Assembly: GCA_039028895.1 (NCBI GenBank)
Contig: JBCCHF010000077.1
Coordinates: forward strand, 1-13,234
Direction: 5' to 3'
Length of the DNA stretch: 13,234 nt
DNA from: JAHDCJ01 sp039028895
GTDB taxonomy: Bacteria > Bacteroidota > Bacteroidia > Chitinophagales > Saprospiraceae
Positions 7,709-13,234 of this stretch are shown here, piece after piece. The first letter of the stretch is position 1; each line of letters begins with the position of its first letter. The notes beneath the pieces were generated by a model, which saw only the letters and a program-made list of their open reading frames with translations, did no database searches and was not told where the DNA came from. The position numbers and the translations under genes were made by a program.

Positions 7709-8134
7709 ATGAAATCTAAACTAACGGCACTTTCCCTTGTACTGGGTTTTGTTCTAATTTCTGTTGCTGCAACCGCACAATGTATTTATCAGCTCGATGA
7801 CTATACGGTCGGACCGCAGCCTTATTTTTATGCAGGTGAAAACAGAACTTCTATTTTTATCACTACTTATGAAAATGGTAATGGTACAAATACGCATACT
7901 TGGACAGCGCCTTCCTACGGTACTATAGTTGGTGAAACTGTAAATGTGATTGGCAATATGACCAGGGCATGGATTACCGTAGAATGGGATAATTTCCCGC
8001 AAGGTATTAAATCAATTTATATCGATAATATCGGTGTATCCGTTTCCGGAAATGGAGCTGGATGCCCTGGTTCAACCTCTCACTATGTGGTTTTACTGGG
8101 CCAAAATCATCCGGCATATTCATTCTGGTTCTGA
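7709..8134 (+). CDS. Small secreted PKD-like domain protein, paralogue 2
   Basis: 141 residues, a diverged tandem copy of the preceding gene. Both proteins keep QLDDY, an AGEN.TS block, P.YGTI..ETVN, TR.WI.VEWDN.PQG, IDNI, a second Cys in a Gly-Cys pair, and the closing HPAYS..F. The signal peptide (MKSKLTALSLVLGFVLISVAATAQ) ends at ATA before Gln-Cys. Again there is one Ig/PKD-like fold and no anchor, type IX sorting tail or catalytic motif. Divergence concentrates in the stretch after YENGNG and before the second Cys, probably loops. Conservation of both ends argues that the whole chain, including the aromatic C-terminus, is functional. The gap of 128 bp after paralogue 1 contains inverted repeats, and a strong terminator follows. 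Candidate roles are structural or adhesive surface protein, or binding partner of the propeller kinase; all are inference. Confidence 0.85.
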   Translation: MKSKLTALSLVLGFVLISVAATAQCIYQLDDYTVGPQPYFYAGENRTSIFITTYENGNGTNTHTWTAPSYGTIVGETVNVIGNMTRAWITVEWDNFPQGIKSIYIDNIGVSVSGNGAGCPGSTSHYVVLLGQNHPAYSFWF

Positions 8135-8246
8135 TCACTTTAAAGCTTAGTGCGTGAGGAAACCTGAATTGAAAACAAAGCCCGTTTTGAACTAGCGGTT
8201 TTAAATAGGGAACTAATACACCGGGTTAGGTAATTTGGGTTAATAG

Positions 8247-8280
8247 AACACCTTGTCTTCGGGCAGGGTGTTTTTATTTT
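8247..8280 (+). terminator. Rho-independent terminator with UUCG loop
   Basis: Left arm 8248-8257 (ACACCTTGTC), loop TTCG 8258-8261, right arm 8262-8271 (GGCAGGGTGT), ten pairs with two G:U, extendable by A8247-T8272, then a T-rich run TTTTATTTTT. It ends the plus-strand block of secreted-protein genes. The last codons and stop of the convergent minus-strand gene (8274) sit inside its T-run. Confidence 0.88.
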
Positions 8281-9140
8281 TCGATAGCACTGGTTACGGC
8301 CCTGTCTATACAAACCGGATGACTGGATCCTCCGATGGCAAATACTCTTTCACCCAGGTTGACGAAATGTGTGATCAGACAGGCAAGATGCTTGTTTCTC
8401 ACCATATTGGATTCGTAGGATACTTCCTGCAGATAACCTGGTAAACCATATTCATCAGACGTGTCTCTCCAATCCGGCAATGAAGCAAAATCTCTTTGCC
8501 AAACCTTGTCAATATCTTCAACCGAGCCAATGATTCCATCAAGACCAGTGACACTGCCACGGGATAAAAATTGCTGAATGAACTGATCCGGATCTTCTGG
8601 CTTTCCATGTCTGAAATTTGAAAAGTAGGGTCGCAGGATATAGAATAACGAAACCTGCTCTGCAGAGAATTTGTCCAACACCTGTGTTATCTCATTTTCG
8701 ATCGGCATTTCCCAGCTTAATGTTTTTACACCACTCCTTTTTGCTAGCTTATTTACAGCCCCCATCTCACCATATGTTTTGATTGGATGCATAAAGCCGG
8801 GCATCAAAAATCCGAGCCTGCCTTCTACTAACGCCAATGTAGGCTGAAAGTTATCCCAGGTGTCTCTGATCATCTTTATTTCAGGATGCTTGGGGTCTGT
8901 CGTATGGGTGCTGCCAAAGAAGAATAAACTACCTGCATTTTCATTGTCAATGGAAATAATATATGGCCTGGGATGCTGGTCAATTATTTTCCAGTATTCA
9001 TCCATGGATAGTATTAGCGAATCAAAGCCACATGACTCATAATCGGTGAATTGGGCAGGAGAACGCCAAATAGAAAACCATCCCCAAATTATGAAAATGA
9101 GAATAGATGCAATAAGCGATAAAATGATTTTTTTAATCAT
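8274..9140 (-). CDS. TraB/TIKI (GumN-like) family protein with N-terminal membrane anchor
   Basis: 288 residues. Residues 4-24 after MIKK form a hydrophobic helix, giving a single anchor or uncleaved signal with the rest probably in the periplasm. The body fits the TraB/PrgY/GumN/TIKI superfamily (EreA/ChaN-like fold): an early strand followed by GSTH (His79), a Glu in ALVEGR (Glu106), and a late GSSH (His274) in VFAIGGSSHPVCID, which are the paired GxxH motifs and conserved Glu thought to form the metal-dependent active site of TIKI proteases. Bacterial members are mostly of unknown function. Length is typical. It is the last of three same-strand genes, 82 bp after the PhoD-like gene, and its stop overlaps the terminator of the facing gene. 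Confidence 0.72.
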   Translation of the reverse strand: MIKKIILSLIASILIFIIWGWFSIWRSPAQFTDYESCGFDSLILSMDEYWKIIDQHPRPYIISIDNENAGSLFFFGSTHTTDPKHPEIKMIRDTWDNFQPTLALVEGRLGFLMPGFMHPIKTYGEMGAVNKLAKRSGVKTLSWEMPIENEITQVLDKFSAEQVSLFYILRPYFSNFRHGKPEDPDQFIQQFLSRGSVTGLDGIIGSVEDIDKVWQRDFASLPDWRDTSDEYGLPGYLQEVSYESNMVRNKHLACLITHFVNLGERVFAIGGSSHPVCIDRAVTSAIEK

Positions 9141-9222
9141 ACCTAACCCAAAAAAGTGACGAACAAGCTAAATCCTAATGGATTTCAAGTATTATAAATT
9201 TACCAAATTAAGCCTAGCTTTG

Positions 9223-10272
9223 CTACTCGCCATTAACTTTTGTCGTGGCAATTAGTTGATTTTCTTCACCCCTTAGCTCTACTTTTAATTGGGGTGGGGA
9301 AGTGCTCCAGTCAATGTGCAGTAATCCAAAGTTTTTCTCACCGGTAAGGTCACCTACCCGGTGGCGATTAGGTTCGTCTCCGACTTCTTCATAGGAATGT
9401 GTAAGCCCACTTGAGGTTATTTCAAAAATATTGAAGACTCCTGTTTCATCTTTGAGTGATGAGAATTCACCAATGTGTCGGTCACCACTTAAGAGAATAA
9501 GTCCTTTGGGCTGTTCCAACTTTAAAAGTTCTATCAACCGTTTCCTCTCATTTGGGAAATTGGCCCATTTCTCAAAACGGTGATCTTCAGGAATCATCTG
9601 GATGCCGCAACCGATAAGATGGACTTGCGCATCACTGTTTTTTAGTTCATTTTCAAACCACTGCCATTGTTCTTTCCCCAAAACAGTGCCCTCTTCATTG
9701 CTCTGGTACACCCCACCAACCTTTACGATCTTGTCTCTAAACCATCTTGCATCAAGCAGGATAATCTTGACTTTTTTTCCTTCTGGTCCAAAAGTATATG
9801 ACGAATGGGCACCTGCTCTACTTCGTTGTGGAGCATCAGATGAGACACCTAAAAAATCGAACATCAATTGTTTGCTTTGATCTTTGGGTCCAAATTCTTT
9901 CCCGCCATCATTAAGGCCAAAGTCGTGGTCGTCCCAAATGCCAATAACCGGTGTCTTTTGCCTGAATGCTGCATATTCTTTTTTAGATGACTGCTTGTCA
10001 TACTTGGCTTTCATAACTGCCATATCATTTGTGTCGCCATAGATATTGTCACCAAGCCAGATCCAGAGGTTTGGATTTTGATTGCCGATAACGTCCCAAA
10101 GTGGTTGAGGAAGATCTTCATGATTACAGGAACCAAAGGCTATGGTTTCGAGAGTTTGGAACTGGTCAACAGTTGCAAGAGGGGCTTGCCCAAAATCGGT
10201 TACTTCAGGTTGTGAGGCATTCTTACAGGCCAAAAATCCAAAAAGTGTGAAATAGAATAGATAACGAAGCAT
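9223..10272 (-). CDS. PhoD-like metallophosphatase lipoprotein
   Basis: The protein starting at the ATG at 10272 has 349 residues; an upstream in-frame ATG at 10305 would add 11 residues (MICHFNPEHQI) and overlap the preceding gene by 17 bp. The shorter form is preferred because it begins directly with a lipoprotein signal (MLRYLFYFTLFGFLAC, lipid on Cys16). Motifs of the PhoD alkaline phosphatase/phosphodiesterase family appear in order: FGSCNHED (47), WLGDNIYGD (73-80), WDDHDFGLND (113-122), LLDARWFRD (172-180), and LSGDRHIGE (261-269). These supply the Asp, Asn and His ligands of the bimetal centre. Known PhoD enzymes cleave phosphomono- or diesters at the cell surface, typically with Ca and Fe; the substrate here is unknown. 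It sits 16 bp after the dehydratase-like gene, so the two are probably co-transcribed. Confidence 0.92.
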   Translation of the reverse strand: MLRYLFYFTLFGFLACKNASQPEVTDFGQAPLATVDQFQTLETIAFGSCNHEDLPQPLWDVIGNQNPNLWIWLGDNIYGDTNDMAVMKAKYDKQSSKKEYAAFRQKTPVIGIWDDHDFGLNDGGKEFGPKDQSKQLMFDFLGVSSDAPQRSRAGAHSSYTFGPEGKKVKIILLDARWFRDKIVKVGGVYQSNEEGTVLGKEQWQWFENELKNSDAQVHLIGCGIQMIPEDHRFEKWANFPNERKRLIELLKLEQPKGLILLSGDRHIGEFSSLKDETGVFNIFEITSSGLTHSYEEVGDEPNRHRVGDLTGEKNFGLLHIDWSTSPPQLKVELRGEENQLIATTKVNGE

Positions 10273-10288
10273 AATTTGATGTTCAGGG

Positions 10289-11245
10289 TTAAAATGGCAA
10301 ATCATTTAAGTTAACATTTCCACCAGACAGGATTATCCCTATTCGCTTGCCGGTAAATCGGTCTTTTGATTTCAACACTGCGGCAAAAGGGACAGCACTA
10401 CTGGGTTCGACTACTATTTTCATGCGCTCCCATAATAGCCGCATGGCTTCTGCAATTTCCTTTTCGGAAACGGTTATGATATCATCAACATACCTTAAAA
10501 TGATATCAAAAGTTTTTTCTCCCAGATTAGTTCTTAAACCATCTGCAATAGTGTCAGTGGTCGTATTATATAACATGGCGCCTGCTTTGAATGACCGAAA
10601 AGCATCATCTACATTTTCAGGTTCAGCCCCTATCACTTCAGCTCCGGGTAAAAAATATCGGGTTGACAGGGCAGTACCACTCATTAAACCACCACCACCA
10701 ATTGGGGCAAGGATGATGTCCAGTCCTTCTGTGTCTTCAATTAACTCTTTGGCCGCCGTAGCAGCGCCAGTAATTATATTGTAATTATTATAAGGATGGA
10801 TCTCAGTAGCTCCCGTGCGGGCCACCACTTGTGCAAGAGTTGATTCCCTGGCTTCGAGGGTAGGATCGCAAAAAGTGACTTCAGCGCCATAGCCTTTTGT
10901 GGCAGCAATTTTCACTGGAGGGGCATTAGATGGCATAACGATATATGCCTTTAATCCAAGTCTTTGGGCAGAGAGGGCCACAGCTTGAGCATGATTACCT
11001 GAAGAATGGGTAGCAATACCATTTTGTTTTTCTTCATCAGAAAGAGCCAGAGCAGCGCAAGTACCTCCTCTGATCTTGAATGCACCGATTTTCTGGAAAT
11101 TTTCACATTTAAAGAAAAGTTCAATACCTGTTATCTTATTGATACTCTGAGAAGATAGTACAGGAGTACGGTGGATATAGGGTTTTATCACCGCGTGGGC
11201 ATGTTCAATATCTGATCTTTGAGGAACAGTGTGGACTTTGTGCAT
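10289..11245 (-). CDS. PLP-dependent serine racemase / serine-threonine dehydratase-like enzyme
   Basis: 318 residues, cytoplasmic, fold type II PLP enzyme. Lys57 in ENFQKIGAFKIRG is the Schiff-base lysine; SSGNHAQA (81-88) binds the substrate carboxylate; GGGGLMSG (183-190) holds the PLP phosphate; SGGN (307-310) contacts the pyridine nitrogen. There is no C-terminal ACT regulatory domain, so it is not the biosynthetic IlvA type. Glu208 and Asp214 in GAEPENVDDAF match the divalent-cation site of eukaryotic-type serine racemases, and the FFKCENFQK..AFK context is also close to that group and to threo-3-hydroxyaspartate dehydratase. Likely reactions are deamination of L-Ser/L-Thr to pyruvate/2-oxobutyrate, serine racemisation, or hydroxyaspartate dehydration; sequence alone does not choose. 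First gene of the three-gene minus-strand cluster. Confidence 0.92.
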   Translation of the reverse strand: MHKVHTVPQRSDIEHAHAVIKPYIHRTPVLSSQSINKITGIELFFKCENFQKIGAFKIRGGTCAALALSDEEKQNGIATHSSGNHAQAVALSAQRLGLKAYIVMPSNAPPVKIAATKGYGAEVTFCDPTLEARESTLAQVVARTGATEIHPYNNYNIITGAATAAKELIEDTEGLDIILAPIGGGGLMSGTALSTRYFLPGAEVIGAEPENVDDAFRSFKAGAMLYNTTTDTIADGLRTNLGEKTFDIILRYVDDIITVSEKEIAEAMRLLWERMKIVVEPSSAVPFAAVLKSKDRFTGKRIGIILSGGNVNLNDLPF

Positions 11246-11411
11246 TATCTCGGGTTATTGATTGACAATGAGTCGATTCAAATACTGTAAGGACCTTTTT
11301 TCAAAAGCATAAAATTAATAAAAGCCCTGAAACAAATCGGATTACATTGCCTCGCTTACTTTGATGGTTCTTTTGAATAAAGAACATCTGCAACACAATA
11401 CCCTATAAACT

Positions 11412-11441
11412 AAAAAAGCAGACCGCGAGGTCTGCTTTTTT
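11412..11441 (-). terminator. Bidirectional terminator after the RRM gene
   Basis: A perfect 13-bp stem, AAAAAAGCAGACC (11412-11424) and GGTCTGCTTTTTT (11429-11441), with a GCGA loop. It reads as an intrinsic terminator on both strands. It lies 16 bp after the stop of the RRM gene, whose transcript it should end. The rest of the spacer to 11246 shows only AT-rich DNA and the start region of the next gene; TGCTTTTG on the minus strand there is a one-mismatch -7 candidate. Confidence 0.93.
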
Positions 11442-11457
11442 AACTTTATCAAAGTTC

Positions 11458-11739
11458 CTAGTATCTATTTCTGTTGAAATTGCGGTTGCCACCCGGGTTA
11501 CGAGGGCGCGCTTTTTTAACAACAATCTTGTTAGTCATAAAATCGGCTTCATTCAGGTCGTTAATAGCATTATAACCTTCATCCTCATTTGCCATTTCAA
11601 CAAAACCAAAACCGCGTGACCTTCCAGTCTCATGATCGTGGATAACTTTAGCTGAATCGACTTCACCATACCCCTCAAACAGTTCTCTAAGTTGATCGCT
11701 CGTAGTTTCGAAATTTAAGTTTGCTACGAAAATGTTCAT
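11458..11739 (-). CDS. Small single-RRM RNA-binding protein
   Basis: 93 residues made of one RNA recognition motif plus a short tail. RNP2 is IFVANL (residues 3-8) and RNP1 is RGFGFVEM (residues about 42-49), with the aromatic residues that stack on RNA bases present. The tail RPRNPGGNRNFNRNRY is rich in Arg, Asn and Gly, as in bacterial Rbp proteins from cyanobacteria and Bacteroidota, which bind single-stranded RNA and are often cold-regulated or abundant. Length is normal for that group. The gene is transcribed alone: it has its own terminator, and the neighbour upstream is divergent. No ribosome-binding site is visible; the leader is A/T only for about 30 nt. TATCTTTT and TTAATTTG on the minus strand (11772-11779 and 11781-11788) are each one mismatch from the -7 consensus. 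Confidence 0.95.
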   Translation of the reverse strand: MNIFVANLNFETTSDQLRELFEGYGEVDSAKVIHDHETGRSRGFGFVEMANEDEGYNAINDLNEADFMTNKIVVKKARPRNPGGNRNFNRNRY

Positions 11740-12123
11740 TATATAAAAATTTAAAGTAAAAAAATCGAAATAAAAGATAGCAAATTAAATACCGATTTGA
11801 CCTCGGATCAAAACAAGATCTTTTTAAATAAAAAAAGGCTATTTCAAAAAATTAATTGCTACAAGTTTTAAATAACTACCTTCTTTTAGGATTGGGTTAT
11901 TGTCAAAACCGATATAAAGGTATATATATTTGATCGGTTTATCAAGCAAAGCCCAAACAGCATGGCGGATTAACATATTCAAAATCACTTTCATTATTAT
12001 CAAATTACCGATTGAAGAACAGGCTTTGCTGGAAAAGTTGTACTTTTGTACTCCCTAAAAATGTATGAGCTCTGCTCAAGCCTCCCTCAAGATTGCTTAT
12101 TTAAACCCTTTAACAAAATTTAC
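11740..12123. promoter_or_regulatory. AT-rich divergent intergenic region with an inverted repeat
   Basis: About 380 bp lie between the divergent RRM and AT-hook genes with no convincing gene. The main visible structure is AAACCGAT (11906-11913) and its exact complement ATCGGTTT (11933-11940), 19 nt apart, with alternating TA between the arms. It may be an operator or an RNA hairpin. ACCGAT occurs again at about 11792 and 12007, so a shared motif is possible. The base composition is strongly A/T, as in other AT-hook or nucleoid-protein targets, but no specific site can be assigned. Confidence 0.4.
12041..12048 (+). promoter_or_regulatory. Bacteroidota -7 promoter element for the AT-hook gene
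   Basis: TACTTTTG is a full match to TAnnTTTG. Transcription would begin near 12054-12056, leaving a leader of about 70 nt before the ATG at 12124, or almost no leader if the in-frame ATG at 12061 is used. No -33 TTTG is seen at the usual spacing. Confidence 0.5.
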
Positions 12124-13234
12124 ATGAGAAGCAAAAAGCAGCGGTTAAAGAACCAACTGGGTAAGCGTTTATCTACTCAATTGGTAAAAGCCAAAAAACA
12201 GCTAAACCTCGTTAGTCAATTCGACCGAGAAGGGATCGAATCCCGGACCATTAACGCCATATCAAAAATCCGTGTTTGCCTGGACTTTTTAGATCGAGGA
12301 AAACTGAAGAAAAAAGAAAATAGAAAACTTAGAAATATTGATTCCAGGCTACTTAAAGCCCAACGACTGGTTACCGGGATCAATGCTTTTGAAGATAGTG
12401 CCAACAAGTTAAAGAGTCTTTTCAATGGTTCTTTCAAGTCAGATCAAAATTTCAAGGCTTCCGTCCTTGACATAGCTGCCCTGGAAAAAAGAGCCGTAGA
12501 GGCTGAATCGATGATTCAGCTTAACATGTTGAATGTAGGAGAGGTACTCGGTGAATTAGAAAGCATGTCAAAAAAAGGTAAGCTAAAATGGATTTCCAAA
12601 AAAGAAATCACCTTTAAAATAAAAGCACTTGATACACTCCTGAAGCAACAGCAAAAGGATTATGATGAAGCGTATAAAAAGGTAGGTCCCCTAAGTCCAC
12701 AAACTATAAAGCTTGCCAGGAAGTTAAGCGGAGGACTCAATGCTGCAATTAATAGTCATGCTCTACTTTACCGGGTTGGAATTATTGGTAATATGGGCAA
12801 AGTGAGAAAATACCGCAGAGTAGAAAAAAGGATCAACGCATTTTTGAGACTTAAGGATGTCAATACGTTCGTCAGAAGGTTCCAATCATCTTATGGTGCT
12901 TTGTCAAATGAAGACCTGGATATTCTACTCAATATTTCAGAAGGTTCCATCAACAAAGGGTTTTCTTTCAAAAAAGGAAAAAAAGCAGTCGCTGAATCTC
13001 CTGTAAAGAAAACAGAAATAAAAGAGACACCAGTCAAAAAGACGACGACAGCGAGTACGACGACAACGAAGCGTCGTGGCCGTCCAAAGAAAACGACTAC
13101 AGTAGCGAAGACGACGACACCAGTCAAAAAGACGACGACAGCGAGTACGACGACAACGAAGCGTCGTGGCCGTCCAAAGAAAACGACTACAGTAGCGAAG
13201 ACAACGACACCAGTCAAAAAGACGACGACAGCGA
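12124..13234 (+). CDS. AT-hook-tailed helical protein (3' end outside window)
   Basis: The frame is open to the last base, so the protein is at least 370 residues and its end is not visible. Start 12124 (MRSKKQRLKNQ) is preferred; an in-frame ATG at 12061 would add 21 residues with little resemblance to the basic N-terminus. Residues 1 to about 285 look almost wholly alpha-helical and rich in Lys, Arg, Leu and Glu. The stretch INAISKIRVCLDFLDRGKLK followed by KLRNID and LVTGINAFEDS faintly recalls a CHAD domain, but the key His is absent and I hold this lightly. From about residue 285 comes a disordered Thr/Lys/Ala tail with two KRRGRPKK AT-hooks (13069-13092, 13159-13182), which bind the minor groove of AT-rich DNA. 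Likely a nucleoid-associated or chromatin-like protein. Codon use in the tail is repetitive (ACG/ACA Thr). Confidence 0.82.
   Translation, partial: MRSKKQRLKNQLGKRLSTQLVKAKKQLNLVSQFDREGIESRTINAISKIRVCLDFLDRGKLKKKENRKLRNIDSRLLKAQRLVTGINAFEDSANKLKSLFNGSFKSDQNFKASVLDIAALEKRAVEAESMIQLNMLNVGEVLGELESMSKKGKLKWISKKEITFKIKALDTLLKQQQKDYDEAYKKVGPLSPQTIKLARKLSGGLNAAINSHALLYRVGIIGNMGKVRKYRRVEKRINAFLRLKDVNTFVRRFQSSYGALSNEDLDILLNISEGSINKGFSFKKGKKAVAESPVKKTEIKETPVKKTTTASTTTTKRRGRPKKTTTVAKTTTPVKKTTTASTTTTKRRGRPKKTTTVAKTTTPVKKTTTA
13027..13234 (+). repeat. 90-bp in-frame coding minisatellite, each unit with one AT-hook
   Basis: Copy 1 is 13027-13116 and copy 2 is 13117-13206; they differ at one base (G13113 against A13203, a silent Thr change). 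Copy 3 starts at 13207 and is cut by the window end after 28 bp, identical so far. The unit is 30 codons, so gain or loss of a copy keeps the reading frame and changes the number of AT-hooks. Near identity at the DNA level, including silent sites, points to recent duplication or gene conversion. Confidence 0.97.

Noticed and set aside
3163..8134. A polysaccharide utilisation locus, suggested by the propeller kinase.
   Set aside because: There are no SusC/SusD homologues, glycoside hydrolases or sulfatases in the window.
10273..10305. The upstream ATG at 10305 as start of the PhoD-like protein.
   Set aside because: It would place a polar 11-residue stretch before a complete lipoprotein signal and overlap the upstream gene.
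10347..10784. A plus-strand open frame of 145 codons.
   Set aside because: It is antisense to the PLP enzyme, whose catalytic motifs occupy the minus strand over the same bases.
12891..13217. A minus-strand open frame encoding a Val/Phe-rich repetitive protein.
   Set aside because: It is the antisense of the AT-hook tail; the Val-rich repeats follow from the ACG/ACA Thr codons on the plus strand.
13027..13234. Repeat units as a CRISPR or mobile-element end.
   Set aside because: The 90-bp units are contiguous and lie in frame in a coding sequence with AT-hook motifs; there are no spacers or terminal inverted repeats.

Overview
The window looks like chromosomal DNA of a Bacteroidota bacterium, most likely a Cytophagales-type marine or soil lineage. 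The pointers are a LytS-type sensor kinase with a periplasmic beta-propeller and Y_Y_Y domain, PKD-like and cohesin-like secreted proteins, a small single-RRM RNA-binding protein, the lack of Shine-Dalgarno sequences, AT-rich leaders, and two good matches to the Bacteroidota -7 promoter element TAnnTTTG. There is no tRNA, rRNA, CRISPR array, transposase or phage gene.

Layout. (1) 1-1257 (+): the C-terminal part of a long-type acyl-CoA dehydrogenase, cut by the window's left edge. (2) 1332-3079 (-): a small secreted cohesin-like protein and a membrane-anchored strictosidine synthase/APMAP-like propeller protein. (3) 3163-8134 (+): a sensory block of one-piece propeller histidine kinase, a 25-unit array of a 7-bp repeat that ends one base before the next start codon, a LytTR response regulator, and two tandem paralogous 141-residue secreted PKD-like proteins, closed by a strong UUCG-loop terminator. 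(4) 8274-11245 (-): three genes on one strand, transcribed in the order serine racemase/threonine dehydratase-like enzyme, PhoD-like lipoprotein phosphatase, TraB/TIKI-like membrane-anchored protein. (5) 11412-11739 (-): an RRM protein with its own perfect terminator. (6) 12124-13234 (+): an open reading frame running off the right edge. It encodes a helical N-terminal domain and a Thr/Lys-rich tail built of near-identical 90-bp repeats, each carrying one AT-hook (KRRGRPKK).

How the genes may work together. The kinase and LytTR regulator are adjacent and very probably form a two-component pair. The two PKD-like secreted proteins follow directly on the same strand and are the most obvious local candidates for regulation by that pair, though this is inferred from position only. 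The RRM protein and the AT-hook protein are divergent nucleic-acid-binding proteins separated by about 320-380 bp of AT-rich DNA with an inverted repeat. The acyl-CoA dehydrogenase and the amino-acid enzyme look like ordinary metabolism.

The most unusual things are the heptamer array between kinase and regulator, the paralogous PKD-like pair, and the AT-hook minisatellite protein. I see no complete defence, secretion or biosynthetic system.
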